From NCBI GenBank assembly GCA_904066235.2, contig CAJFCV020000005.1, forward strand, positions 2,971,501 through 3,035,500: a stretch of 64,000 nt of DNA, written 5' to 3'. Shown piece after piece: positions 11,460 through 23,922 of this stretch. The notes under the pieces are model-generated. The model made no database searches. It worked only from the letters and a program-made list of their open reading frames with translations, and had not been told where the DNA came from. This DNA comes from Bursaphelenchus xylophilus (taxonomy: Eukaryota > Nematoda > Chromadorea > Rhabditida > Aphelenchoididae). Positions within the stretch are counted from its first letter, which is position 1. Each line of letters starts with the position of its first letter. Position numbers and translations under genes: made by a program.

Positions 11460-12680
11460 CTATAAATGGCAGGCCTACACTTGCGGGTAACCAAGATCAT
11501 AAAATTTGATATAGCAAAGTCTCTGTACAACAATCTCCGTTTAACGGAACCTGTTGCTCTTGCAAAACAAACGCTCAAGTTTTCAACTCAGACGTGCCTT
11601 GAGGACAGCAATAGAAACTTGAGCGTTGCGCCATGGCCAAATTAAAATAGAGTATTGGCAGGCTCACACTTGCGAGCAACCACTTTGCGGGCAGCTAGAA
11701 GAACCATGGAGATTCTGAGGGCTATGTTTGGAAATCAGCCAACATTTGTTTACAACAGGAAATTCTAACGATGGATTTGGCAGTTAGATGTCGCAAATTG
11801 GGTTTCCTGGTGTATCAATCAATGGCTTGAATAGCTACCATAAAGTTTACCAGGGATTTTTACCATTTTTTTGAAAACAAACTCCCAAAACTTTAAAAGC
11901 AGTCGATTAATTCAATAAATTCGTGTACTTATCAGTACCATAGAGTTCTAAGTGCAAAAATTTCTATCATGCTACACAGATTACAAGAGTAAAATCGCAA
12001 TTCTAGTGGCAAAATGTTGGAAAAGTGGTTGCCCGCAAGTATCGCGACGCCCTTTAAATAGTACTCTGGATCCTTGCAAAAGTGCGAAGATAACTTTTTA
12101 GCTTGCTAGTAAAGCCATTAAAGCTCTTAATGTTCAAAACACGCTTGTAAAATGGTCTGAGAGTTCTCGGAACGATTCACTTTGCATGGCGTGGGTGGAA
12201 TTTGAGAGCATCGAAAAAAGAACTTTGAGAGCTAAAAAAACCTGTAGGACATGCCATAAAAAGAAGTTGTGACAATATTCTTTTTTCGCAACCGTGACAT
12301 TTGCAACCACTTTGTGAGCAACCGAAATTTTCCGATTAGAATTACAATTTTAATACATTGTCCCGTAATCTACGTAGTATGATAGAAATTTTGCACTGAC
12401 GATGAGAACTCTCTGACACTGATAAGTACATTAATCCATTGAATTAACCGACCACTTTCAAAGGTATGGGGGTTTTTTCAAAAAATGGTAAAAATACCTG
12501 GTTAGCTTTATGGTAGCTATTCAAGCCACTGCTACACCAGGAAACTCAATTTACAACTGCCACATCCATCGTTAGAATTTCCTGTTGTAAGCAACTCTGT
12601 GCCGATTTCCAAACATTCCCAAAGAATCTCGGTGTTTCTTATAGCTGCCCGCAAGGCGTGGGTCTACCCTTTGAAAAGTG
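11460..12680. repeat. Family D long fold-back repeat
   Basis: Arms at about 11680-12060 and 12293-12670 are inverted copies. They share the 'gggcagctagaagaacc' and 'aacgatggatttggcagtt' segments and their complements, around a centre of about 230 bp. A single diverged arm recurs at 57130-57440. No coding potential was recognised. Confidence 0.7.
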
Positions 12681-12705
12681 TTTAGAGATCCCAACAGTGA
12701 CAACA

Positions 12706-13008
12706 TGAGACTGCCACGGCTCCGGAGCCGGCTCCTGTTGCCGGCTCAGGCTCCCGAGCCAAAAGTCGGAGACAGGCTTCTCAGTTTTCAGAAAAATAAA
12801 AATTTCGATGTTGATAAACCAATTTCTTGAAAAAGGATGTGTTGCGTACTTACGACTTGGCTCAAAAAAGTTGTGTTCGTCATCACTGGCACTAATAACT
12901 TTTATGTATTTTTGGAAGAAAAATTTTTTTTAATTTGCACGGGAGCCGGAGACCTTTTTACATTTTGCACCGAAGCCGGAGCCGAAATTTTGTCAGTGGG
13001 AATCTCTG
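12706..13008. repeat. Family E element, GGAGCC-rich (copy 1)
   Basis: The ends approximate the inverted repeat of copy 2 (GACTGCCACGGCTCC and GTGGGAATCTCTG). Subterminal tracts repeat ggctccggagcc and its complement. It is shorter and more diverged than the copy at 31783. Positions 13009-13640 contain short open frames but no gene that I can support. Confidence 0.65.
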
Positions 13009-13639
13009 TTGACGACTTGAACTTTCGATGGACGTCAATCTAAGCCCGCTAGATTTTTTATAACATATATAAAAAAGATGGTATCAACTAGCTAAAATCT
13101 CCGAAAAAATCCAACCCCTATAAAAACGCAAACAAAACATTGACATGTATCATAAAACTACAGCCTTTTATCACTAAATTTATCAAGATCTAAAAAATCA
13201 TCTTCAACATCCCTTTGCCGATCCAAATCTTCGTATCATCCGTTTGCTGGCTTCAAACTTCCTATCAAAGCTCCAAATCCTCAAACAAACCTCCCAACCC
13301 CTCTTCTCGACCTCATTGGATCTCTACGAAAAGGAGATGCGCGACCCTTCCCTTCCATTTTCATTAAGCTTTGTAACTGCACTAAAACCACCTGTGGAAA
13401 CGCGGAAGAAGAAAGGTGGAATCTCATTGACATTTAATTGGTGTTCATCCCCCCTACCTAAATCCGAGTAATCTATCCAATTCAACCCAAATCGACGGAT
13501 CCGCCGTAACGAAAAGCGAAAGGTGTGTTGTTCTTTTCGGGTTTGCGCGATTAACGGAGTTATTCTTGGTGGGTTCAGGAAGGGAGACGAAGCACTTCGG
13601 AAGAAGTGGAAACTACGGATTTTTGAAGGAATCTCACAA

Positions 13640-14034
13640 AATCTGAGCGTTCTCAAGTACGATAAACTAACTCAGGGGGATGTGCGGGGCATAGATGATC
13701 TTGAAATTTTGCTATGGGAATTTGAAAAAAATCGAGTCACCGTAAAAATTGAAATTTTGACAAAGAAGCTCTGGAAATTGGCATTCTTTTTTCAAGAGTT
13801 GCCGATCGTTCTCAAGTTTTTTAATCGCAAAATTCATAAAAATAAGCAAAAAGTGCCTTTTCTCTGGCCGCTTTCCGAACATCGCGGACTCTCTCCCTCT
13901 CAAATATAACTGAATATCTCAGCTATCTTTGCGAAGTAAACGCTAAAATTTTCAGGAATTAATTTATGAACTAGCCACTACACAAGTGCCGAACTTGACG
14001 AAAATCTGAGCGTCACACATTGAGCACTTCCTTG
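13640..14034. repeat. Family A copy, diverged
   Basis: Carries 'aatctgagcg' near both ends and a closing 'cgtcacacattgagcacttcc' that matches the A terminus. The interior is degenerate. Positions 14035-14654 show nothing recognisable. Confidence 0.5.
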
Positions 14035-14654
14035 GAAAAATCAACACATAAACCGGCGCAAAAACCCTTCTCAATGATTACAATTCATCAAAAAATATGT
14101 TCGCCTGACAAAAATCAAATTCTACCCTCAAAACTTTAAGCTCAACAGCCTTGAAATGACATTGAAATTCGCGGTGGACTCCTTTTTCAACCCGCTGATT
14201 CAATGTGTTTATAATTCCATAAGTTGACAGGGATTCCTTCTGTCACTTTCTTTTTGCCTCTGGTAGAATAATATTATGATCGGGTTACTCTTGATTGCAT
14301 TCCAACCCTCCAACACGTTTTGATGGGAATCACCGAGGAGGGTTTCCAGACGTTTGTTGACATAGAGTCAAATTGAAAATTTCTAATTCCCTTTTTCGAG
14401 AGAAACTAAACGCTTTTGGGGAAGAGCTTTGCGGCCGAGAGAGCGGGCAGAAAAACATCCATGTTTGGCAATATTTTCGGTAGTTTTGAATATTATAATT
14501 TTTTTTTTCGTTTCACTCTCTTGTTAACGGACCTTAAAGTAAACAAAAAACAATTTGCAAAACCAACAAAATCAAAAAAACCTCTTCGGCTGCCCTTCCT
14601 AGGCATGGCTATAGTGCCGTGAAAGGTCAAAAATCTAGCCCGGCCGCGATCTAA

Positions 14655-15682
14655 CAAGGGATCGGCAAATAGTTGCAACCTGCTTTCTTAACGAAACATG
14701 TATCATTTGAAAGAGCATTAAAAATAGTGCACAGCGCAAAAAAATTAGCTGCCTAAATTACCTTAGGGCATAGATACGACCGCTTTTTGAAAGGGGTTAT
14801 ATGCGGCCAAAACGCCGGTTCCTTATATTACAGTAATCCTGGCGGTTTGAAATCGTCTTTATTAATTTCCTGGTATCCAAAAACGTCTAACACGGTCGTT
14901 TTATGGCTTTACCTATCGTCGGTTATATGTTATTAGACATTACTGCTAGTTACAGTAAATTGTAAATAAAACTAGGTTAAAGGGAAAATTGGAGCAAAAA
15001 GCTTTGGAAATACATTTATATGATCGTCGTAGTCATTCACAAACGAAAATTTCAAAATCAAAAATCTCTTACGCCTTACCAATGGTTAGTCCACTGTGTC
15101 AGCAATAGTGTCTTTGGCCGATTTTACAATTTTATCTTCGTATTTTTTCGAAAAAATGTATATTTATAGGCCCTTGTAAATTGAATTATCCTCCAGTAAT
15201 CATAATCGGTCAGGTTACTGGCACAACACCCTTGTAATTATACGATAGTGACATACCCACTCTAATCACCATCAAATTTGTGGTCGTTTCAAAAAAAATT
15301 CAAAAACTCAGAAAAGTTGCACAACCATGGATTTTGTCTCCGGAGGAACAAAAATTATTAAAAAATGTGAACATACCATGGTTCTGTGGCATATAAGAGA
15401 CGAAACGCAAAACATTTACAGAGACCGGATTCGAAACCAGGACTCGCTGCGCCGGAAGTGGGCTCACTACCACTCGGCCAACTGGACACAATTCTGTTGC
15501 CATTCCGAAAGCTTATAAAGCGAGGCGGAAATTAGGCTAAAATCTGTATTTTGGCCATAACTTTGTCCAATGTGAATTTAGGCAGCTAATTCTTTTTGCG
15601 CTGTGAACTACTTTAAATGCTCTTTCAAATGATATAGGTTTCGTTAAGAAAGCAGGTTACAACTATTTGCCGATCCCTTTTA
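14655..15682. repeat. Family H fold-back element with central tRNA-like module
   Basis: Arms of about 105 bp are inverted copies. The left begins AAGGGATCGGCAAATAGTTG and the right ends with the complement. Between the arms lies a tRNA-like module on the minus strand (15421-15489). It has the same layout as the elements at 1061 and 6135. Confidence 0.7.
15421..15489 (-). pseudogene. tRNA-like module in family H
   Basis: The minus strand has TTGGCCGAGTGGTAG as a D-arm-like A box and TGGTTTCGAATCC as a B box. The intervening arm does not form a clean anticodon stem. Confidence 0.5.
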
Positions 15683-15689
15683 AAGTCTG

Positions 15690-16195
15690 GACCAAACCGG
15701 AGTTGGACGATTGGGGAAAAAGAGATTGTGGAAAAAGACGATTGGGGAAACCGAAAATTATTATTTTTCTTCGATGCAAGTGTGAAATTAGGATAATCGA
15801 GGGTGCTGATTTCGAAAACGACACTCATTTTTTTTGACAGTTACTTTTTTCCTTACGTAGTACTGTAAAGTATTTTATGATTTTTTTTGATTCTTTTTAC
15901 AAATACTCGATTTGGTTGATTTTGATGGTGTCGATTTCGAGAATCTTATTCATTTTTTTCTAATTTGAAAGCAGCACCATCGAAAACCCCCAAATCGAGT
16001 ATTCATGAAAAAAATTCAAAAAAATACTACAATACAGTACTACTCAAGGAAAAAAGTAACTATCAAAAAATGAACGTCATTTTCGAAATCATCACCCTCG
16101 ATTATCCTAATTTCACACTTGCATCGAAGAAAAATAATACTTTTCGGTTTCGCCAATCGCACTTTTTCCAAATCTTCTCAGTTCCGGTCCAAACA
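15690..16195. repeat. Family I palindrome
   Basis: Segments at about 15725-15890 and 16000-16190 are inverted copies ('cgatgcaagtgtgaaattagg' and complement, 'caaatactcgattt' and complement). No target duplication was seen. Confidence 0.65.
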
Positions 16196-16210
16196 TTTCT
16201 CTCAATTTAA

Positions 16211-16360
16211 CAAGTCAAGTACCCCAAAGCGAAGTCCGGATTTTGATGAAACTTGGCATAAATTCGGATAATTTTTTGAGCCATATGTGAGATTTCTAGC
16301 TCGCGCGTTGCTGAAATGACCGAGATTTTTAAGGTCAAAAGTTGGCGGCAAAAAAACTAC
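16211..16360. repeat. Family A left-end fragment
   Basis: Starts CAAGTCAAGTACCCC and follows family A through the 'tagctcgcgcgttgctgaaat' block before identity is lost. Confidence 0.65.
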
Positions 16361-16513
16361 AATTAACATCAGTCTCATGAGGCATTCTCATTCGCTTTCC
16401 CTAGCATCCAAAAAATCTAAATTCAAGGATTCAAAAAAAATAACAAACCCTTTATAACTTAATAATAACAAAACTAAAACTCTTTTTACATGGAATGTGT
16501 TCAAATTTTCTGA

Positions 16514-19125
16514 CTAGGACCTAATTTCTTGGGCATTATCCGACCCATTCAGTAGCTGATATGCCAATACATCACTGAGTTGTTCACAATCATTGACCCT
16601 TCTCTTGGGCGACGGTTGCCCCTTCTCTTCGTCTCTCTCCTTTGCATTCTCTTCGGTCTCAATCAACGGTGGCAAGGACTTGTCTCTCTTGTTGCTTTGA
16701 GTAGTCAAATCGACGACGGACATGGATCGTCGGGGAGTTTCCTCTTGCGGCGATGATTTCGGCGGTTTTGGGGAGTCGGAAGAGGTTGGCTGATCCGAAA
16801 TTTGGCCAAGTTCAGCGAGCATATCCGAGACGGTGAATCCTTTGGGAGGGACTCGAGTGGCTTGCGTTAGGATATCTAAAATTTGAATATTGTTATAACA
16901 TACCAGGCAAAAATTACAAAAAAAAATGTCTAATCTTAGAAAAATAAGGACTAATAGACAATTATCATAATAACTAACGAGCCTATTCGCCTTCTTACAT
17001 CTAATAATATTATCTGATTTTAGCCTAGCAACATCAATTTTAAGGTCAAATCGTATCTCAAATGATAATGCCACCAAGTAAAACAGACCGATTGACGCTA
17101 AAAATTTCTCTTTAAAGCTTTCAAGAATTTCTATTTGGTCTATATACATGTATATTATACATCCAAACCGAGAATATTATACTTGACATCAACCAAAAAT
17201 GAAGTCAATTCCGCTGTAAAAAATCCTTTAAAATTCCATAAAAACCCTACCTGAGAAGTCAATGAGGCTTATTCTCGGCGAATTCGGGACACTTTTGCTC
17301 TTTGCACTTAGCACTCTTCGCCGATAGAACTCGGATTCCGCTTGATGTTGCAATTTTCTGAACTGCTGGACATGCTGAACACTCTTGCTGTTCAAGAACA
17401 CACCATTCACCACCTTTATGAAGAGCAATGAGACCCAGACAAGAGCTAAAAAATCACATCGTATCATTCTAGACATTAAAATCATCAATTTTTTCATGAA
17501 TAACATACCGAATACTAGAACATAAACGTTTGTCGAAAAATCGATGGATTGTGAGATAACTCGGATCAACATGATGGCAATTGGGACGGGAATAAAGCCC
17601 ATTCTTCTTGAGACTACATCCGAGAAATCGGTGAAGGTCTCTTCTTCATGGGATCTGACCACGTCAAAGGATAAGGTGATGGTAAAATCTGAAATAAAAA
17701 TTGATATAAATGCATAAAATTATGTAGAAACATAGATTAGATAATTTTAAGGGCTTTCTTCACCCATTTATACTCAAATCCTATCAAAAAAAAGTTCAAA
17801 AATATTGCTCATAATCAGCCTACCTTGATAAACTTCTGCGCTGATTTCATTGAACTTGGTGATAAACGCATGTTTCAGCCAGTCCACAATCAATTCCGCT
17901 ACAAAAACCATAAACAAATCCGGGACCATTTCGCTCAAATGTTCTAGTTTCCAATTAACCGCCGTCATATTCCTCAAGACCACTACTATAAGCAGGATAA
18001 CTGTGTGGAATCTCTCTCGGCAATCACTAAAAACAAAACCAACTAATATAAAATGAAATTTTCTTACCTGCAGGACATTTGGAAGAGATTGGGCTTGGCA
18101 AATTTCTTAAAAACAGCTCCCTTAAGTTCAACAAAGTTGTTGGACATCATGATGGTCAAAAGACTTTGATTATGTGAGTTAAACGCGACGTTGAGTGTTG
18201 TCGCTTGGAGTAGGACAAGTAGAGCGTGCAGCAAAGCATAAAGTACAGTTGCACACCATTGTACAAAGGTTGACGCTACTTTTCGCTTGCCTCCTCTTTC
18301 CGATGCTGTCCAAAACAATGCCTCTAAAATGTCTTGCCCAAAACTGCTGAAAAGCTTGTCCGCCACTTCTAACATATTGTAAAAGATGTACAGTTTGATC
18401 ACACCTTGGCCTCGGACAATGTGGTAGAGCATTGAAGTGTCAACGAGCTGCATGATCAGCGAAGCTGTTATGATAATTGAAATCTTGAGCAAATCACATG
18501 TCTCAGCTGCTGTCCACACTCTCGTCCCAAATATGCGGCCAATCACGGCTAACTAAAGATATAAAATATCAATTCTAAGCGACTTACCAGCAGTCTGATG
18601 GGGAGAAATGTAAAAACATTGGCGAATGCATCCAAACAATGGAGAAACCCGAAGAATAAGAATTTCTCCAACTCGTACGGTATTCGAAAGAACGCATAAA
18701 CTTTCCGTCGCTTCTCTGTATATCTGTCTTGATGTGTCTCCAAAGAATAACCTCTGCAAATACGAACATTCACATCTTTCATCTACTACAACATCATTAA
18801 CCTAAAATTCGAAAAAAATAATTAAATCTTACCGAGTTAGCTCCATCTTGACGAACTCCCAGACTCCCAATTGCTTGGGCAGGTCGGGTTCCTTTTTTCC
18901 GGCCTCCCCGGCCAATGGAGCTCGATCATCTTCAGCATTTAGCTCTTGAATCAAAGAACTTTCGTCCAGTATAATATTGGCATCCTCATCTACTTTGACA
19001 CTGTCGAACTGCAAGGTTTCCGGCTTCTCGGTGAACTCAGTAGGCGCCGCTGCGATTTTATCTACAGCAATTGTCAAGTTAGGCCCTTTTCGTCGTCGTA
19101 ACGTTGATATTGGCGATACTGACAT
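16514..19125 (-). CDS. tapt-1: TAPT1 (transmembrane anterior posterior transformation 1) homologue
   Basis: Multi-pass membrane protein of the Tapt1 family, linked in other eukaryotes to the ER/Golgi and the ciliary base. Seven exons (18833-19125, 18588-18753, 18068-18552, 17824-18026, 17509-17688, 17251-17445, 16514-16875) give 627 residues. The family blocks are clear and in order: RIPYELEKFLFFGFLHCLDA, then LYIFYNMLEVADKLFSSFGQ, then TTLNVAFNSHNQSLLTIMMS, then KHAFITKFNEISAEVY, then RRMGFIP. Several hydrophobic helices lie in about residues 120-470. The N-terminal 98 residues and the charged C-terminal tail (from about 508) look unstructured. A TTTTAG acceptor precedes the ATG by 10 bases. 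It is divergently arranged with the helicase gene across 378 bp. Confidence 0.95.
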
Positions 19126-19503
19126 AGGCTTACCACTAAAATTAAAACAAAAAACTAAAAAATCTCGTCAAACTGCAGCATTTCAACGTGTTTTACACAC
19201 AAACGGTAGAAAACTTGTTTACACAAATAGTTGAATAATTTTTTCTCGAAAAATAAATATATAAAACACAATGCCAAAAATTATTCGCATTATAAACTTT
19301 CGTGTTGAGACGCAAATGATAGGCTACGAATCTTGGCCGCACTCTCGAAACGAAATTTATGGCGCGAAAAAGCTGAGCCGAATTGTCGCAACCGCGTCCA
19401 TCGCAACTTTGCAATCTTTCGCAACATTTCGTGTTTTTTCCGTGAATTTTTCATGTTATTCATGACGTTTGTTTCAGAAACCGATTAACCGATAGTAATA
19501 ATA
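19126..19503. promoter_or_regulatory. Shared upstream region of tapt-1 and the GLH-like helicase
   Basis: The start codons of two divergent genes are 378 bp apart, and no repeat interrupts the space, in contrast to nearly every other intergenic region here. A bidirectional promoter is inferred from layout alone; no specific element was recognised. Confidence 0.45.
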
Positions 19504-22433
19504 ATGGGATTTGGCGATAACGAGACTGGATTTGGAGGTGGAGAAGGTGGCTTCGGCTCCGGCGGCGGCGGAAGTGGATTCGGCTCCGGCGGCGGCGGAG
19601 GAGGATTTGGCTCCGGTGAGGGTAATACAGGAATGCGCGGTGGATTTGGCGGAAGGCGAGGGGGAGGATCAAGTAAGTGGTTTGCGTCTGCACCGATTCT
19701 GATTGTTTTGATTTTAGGCGGTTTCGGAGCAAGCAAGACTAACGATAACTTTGGCGGTGGAAACCAAGGGGGTAGTGGAGGCGGTTTCGGAGCAAAGGAA
19801 GGTGGAAGTGGAGGATTCGGTGGAGGCGGCTTCGGGGCGAAAGAAGGGGGAAGTGGCGGAGGAGGCTTCGGAGCAAAAGAAGGTGGAAGTGGAGGATTCG
19901 GTGGAGGCGGCTTCGGTGCAAAAGAAGGTGGAAGTGGAGGCTTCGGAGCGAAAGAAGGCGGAAGTGGGGGATTCGGCGGTGGTGGCTTCGGAGGAAATGA
20001 AGGTGGAAGTGGAGGATTTGGTGGAAACGAAGGCGGATCCAGAGGAGGACGTGGTGGATTCGGTGGAGGCCGCGGAGGAGGCGGCTTCGGCGGAAACGAA
20101 GGTGGATCCAGAGGAGGAGGCCGCGGAGGGTTCGGTGGTGGCCGAGGCGGCGGTGGTGGAGGATTTGGAGGTCCCAAGAATGATGATGGTTTGTGGTTTT
20201 TGACTCTATTTATCTCAGTTTAGGAGGATTTGGTTCCGGCGGAGGTGGCGGTGGATTTGGTTCCGGAGGAGGCGGCGGTGGATTTGGTGCCAGAGGCGGT
20301 AGCGGCTTCGGTGGTGGCTCTAGAGGCGGCAAAAGCGGAGATGGAGGTGGTTTCGGGGCTAACAAAGGAGGTTTCGGTGGTGGAGATGCCGGTAAGTTGG
20401 TATTTTTTCGTTTGATCTTCTTGTAGATGACAATACTGGTGGAGGCTTCGGAAAAAGTGAAGGTGGATTTGGCAAGAGCGAAGGATTCGAGCGCCGTCCC
20501 AGAAGAAACGACGGGGATGGGTTTGGAGGAGCTCCAGAAGGCGGATTTGGTGGAAGTACGTTTTAATATTTAATTTTTATTTTGGTATTTAGAAGGTGAA
20601 CATCGTGAACGCGGTGAGCATCGTGGCGAACACGGCGATCGCACCGACAAACCCGAGGCCTATGTTCCAAAAGCTCGAGAGGTGGATGAAATCTTCAAAG
20701 AGGATGAACTTGTCACCGAACTCTACGAGAAACTTGCTACCACCGATGAGGAAGTCAACATTGAGAACTGGAAGGGTGAACCGATCAAAGTTGAGAATTG
20801 GACGGACCTCAAGATGAATGAGAAGATTCTGGAGAATGTGAAACACGCCGGATATGTGAAGCCAAGGAAGATTCAGGCCTACACCATCCCCATCATCGCT
20901 TCTGGTGTTGATGTGAAAGCCCAGGCCGAGACGGGAAGTGGAAAGTCCGCTGCGTTCTTAATTCCCATCATTGAGAACATTATCAAGGAAAAGGAGAATC
21001 AAGAAAAGGAAGGGACTACCAAACGGCAAACTCATCAGCCTTACGCCATCATCATTGAGCCCACCAGAGAATTGGCCATTCAATTGTATGAACAAGGAAG
21101 AAAACTTTCGAATGGTAAGTTTTTTAATTTTTTTTTATTTTCATTGTTTTAGGCACTGGCGTTCGCGTCGTCAAATGCTATGGTCAATATCATTTCAAAG
21201 AAAACGCCCAGGAGATCCTCGAAGGATCTGACATTGTTGTAGGCAGTCCAGGACGTCTCCTCCATTTCCTGGAAGAAGGGATTATCGATCCCGAGTTCTT
21301 GAAGGTTCTTGTGCTGGATGAAGCTGATAGAATTTTGGATGATCAGTTTGGAGAACTGGTCAAGAAGATGGGAGAGGTCCCTAATTTCCCTCCTGTAAGT
21401 TGAGATTTTTTTAATTTATTTTTTTTTCAATTTTTAGAAAGACAAACGGCAGACCCTTTTGTACAGTGCAACTTTCCCAGAAGAGGTTGAGAAGTTTGCA
21501 ACGGACTTCTTGCGCGAGAATTACGTCAAGGTTCAAAACAAGGCGCGTTTGTCGGCCAATGCTCGTGTCCATCAAGAATTCATCTCCTGCGAAAAGCCAT
21601 TGAAGAAAGGAAGAGTTTTGGAATTGTTGCATGAAATTCAGAAGAATGCCAGGACTGAGAGTGAGTATCTTATTTTGTGCATTTATTTGTTTAGATCCGG
21701 ATGCACCCCTGCCAAGAACATTAATCTTCGTTGAAATGAAGCGAGATGCCGACTTGATCTCGCTTTTCCTCTGCATGAATGAGTTCAAAGCAACCACAGT
21801 GAATGGAGACAGACCACAGAAGCTGCGTGAACAAGCGCTTCAAGAGTTCAAAGGAGATAACACCCGTATTATGGTCGCAACTGATGTGATGGCTCGTGGA
21901 TTGGATATCAAAGATTTGGATGTTGTAAGGGATGATTTGAACTTGATTTTAATGATAGTCTTGGTTAGAAAATGTTGATATAAATTTCTAGGTGATCAAC
22001 ATGGACATGCCTCAGGATGCCGTCACCTACATCCATCGTATTGGTCGTACCGGTCGAATCACTCAAGGTCGCGCTTTCAGTTTGTTCGATCCAACTGATA
22101 AGAGGGATATTGAACTTTCTCAGCACTTGATCACGGTGAGTTTGTTTAAAGTTATATTTTTTTGTTGTTTAGTTATTGAAAGGAGATGGAAATGAAGTAC
22201 CCGAGTTCATCGAAAAGGCCAGTGAGAACGCCGGCCGTGGCGATGATTTCTTCCCAGAGCCCCCAATTGACGATGCTTTCGGTGGAGCTGACTTTGGCGC
22301 ACCACCTGCTGCCGCTGGATTCGGAAAACCAAGTGGAGAAGCTAACTTTGGAGGCAATGAAGGCGGATTTGGATCCGGTGGTACGCGCACTTTTGACGCC
22401 AAAGCCGGAGGAGGTTTCGGCGGTGGTTTCTAA
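19504..22433 (+). CDS. Vasa/GLH-like DEAD-box RNA helicase with FGG repeats
   Basis: ATP-dependent RNA helicase of the vasa/germline-helicase type, expected in germ granules. Ten exons (19504-19672, 19718-20188, 20224-20391, 20427-20555, 20593-21114, 21153-21394, 21438-21660, 21695-21924, 21992-22135, 22173-22433) give 852 residues. Residues 1-312 are glycine/phenylalanine repeats (GGFGAKEGGSG type) ending in an RGG-containing, charged linker. The helicase core shows the motifs in order: PRKIQAYTIP (Q motif), AETGSGKSAAF (Walker A), PTRELA, GSPGRL, LDEADRIL (DEAD), YSATFP (SAT), VATDVMARGLDI and HRIGRTGR. The C-tail (767-852) returns to FGG repeats. No CCHC zinc knuckles are present, unlike several C. 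elegans GLH proteins. Introns are short (35-67 bp). AATAAA lies near 22480. Confidence 0.93.
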
Positions 22434-22542
22434 ATCTATTATTACTAATTTCCCCTAATATATTATTAATTCTTGTTTTAATAAATGTTGAACAAAATCT
22501 AGTGTAATATTGTAATGTAAATTTTTTATATATGGTAAGTTT

Positions 22543-23650
22543 CTAGAATACAAATCGTAGGTGAGGTGGATAGGCCAGCTTGTCCAGACTGGGAGTACAG
22601 GCAAAGTTGATCATCGGCGGAGGTCCGCACATCAAGATCGCGGTGTTTTCTCCCGGTGGGGGGAGATGTTGACTAATCATTTGATCGTTAATGAAGCCCT
22701 GGGAGTACTTCCAATTCTCGGGAGGTCTGTCCACAGTGTACCAGACCTTGAATCGGTCCGGGTTCTCCTTTGCTAACCTGTCGAGGTGATCTCTAAAGCA
22801 GAATGGTAAAAAATTGGATGTTGGCGATATTACACTTGCCTCAAGAGGATGTCTTCTTCGGTCTGATTGGCGAAAAGCAACGAGATTTTGGTTGGATCGT
22901 CCTCGTGCTTGAGAATGTCGGTAATTATTTGAAGCATCGGAGTGATACCAGTCCCACCAGCGATCATTCCGACATTTTGGACCTTCCTCACGACTGGATG
23001 CGCCTTCTTCTCGGGTCTGACCAAGAATTTGCCTTTTCCTTCGTAAATGATTAGTCCATTGGGTCCACGGAAGTCGATGGTGTCACCTGAAATTTATACT
23101 TCGAATCCAATACCTAAATTACCAAACAAAAATAACAAAACGTCAAATTACCAATTTTCAATGATTCCAAGTGTTGTGACATCTTTCCACCTTCGGGGAA
23201 CTTGGGATGTTGGTCCTTAAAGTAGACTTTGATCACAAATTCAACAAATCCTTGATCATCATCACTGGAAGTTGGTGTATAAGGTCGGACGACCAACTTT
23301 CCATCGACTCTGGCACTAAGATAAACGTGTTGCCCAACTGGGAGTCCAAGGACGTGATTCTCGGTGGGAAGAGCAAATCTGAACGCTCTGGTATCGTGAC
23401 TGAGTTCGCGCTTCTCGATCAATTTCAGGGCGTATTTTGTATCCGAATCCTCTAACGTCTTCGGTCCTTTGAGCTTCTAAAAGTTGAACACACTAATGAC
23501 ATGACAGCTAAGACATACCTTTTGCTTTTTACCTTCGAATGGACATTTTACAATTCCTTTCTTCTTCAGGGCATATAAAACACCAAAAATCCCCAATGAT
23601 ATGGCTCCAATCGACGCCACAACATAGACCGCCGTGTGTGATTCACCCAT
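22543..23650 (-). CDS. NADH-cytochrome b5 reductase, membrane anchored
   Basis: FAD enzyme that passes electrons from NADH to cytochrome b5, for example for fatty-acid desaturation, on the ER or outer mitochondrial membrane. Exons 23519-23650, 23152-23476, 22840-23086 and 22543-22792 give 317 residues. An N-terminal anchor (about 6-28) precedes the FAD domain ([25 protein letters not shown]) and the NADH domain ([20 protein letters not shown]); it ends FVF like its animal relatives. The third intron reads in frame only with a GC donor at 22839. A tiny upstream exon is also possible: ATG TCT AAG at 23914-23922 has a good donor and joins in phase to an acceptor at 23657, adding five residues. 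The 3' end converges on the helicase gene 109 bp away. Confidence 0.93.
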
Positions 23651-23922
23651 CTCTTCCTGGAAAAATGATAAGTGTGCTAAATCAACAAAAACAACAACAA
23701 ACAACCACTGAATTATTGCGAAAACAAGATAAAAGAGAGAGTTGTCCCACAAAAAAAACGTGCCAAATGTTTTTCATTTTTTGCAGAACAATTTTGGAGA
23801 AAAGTTGAGGACTCGCCTGGAATTGACAGAGCTCTGTCTAGAGTCTCGCGGTATTTTACAAGCAAGACGGATGCTAAATTAGCCCTAAGTTTTGTGAATG
23901 GTGTTAACATTACCTTAGACAT

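Noticed and set aside
13244..13909. Several medium frames between 13.2 and 13.9 kb
   Set aside because: No matching splice phases or known protein blocks, and the second half overlaps a diverged family A copy.
19485..20177. Long proline-rich reading frame on the minus strand
   Set aside because: It is the antisense of the Gly/Phe repeat exons of the helicase and has no gene structure of its own.
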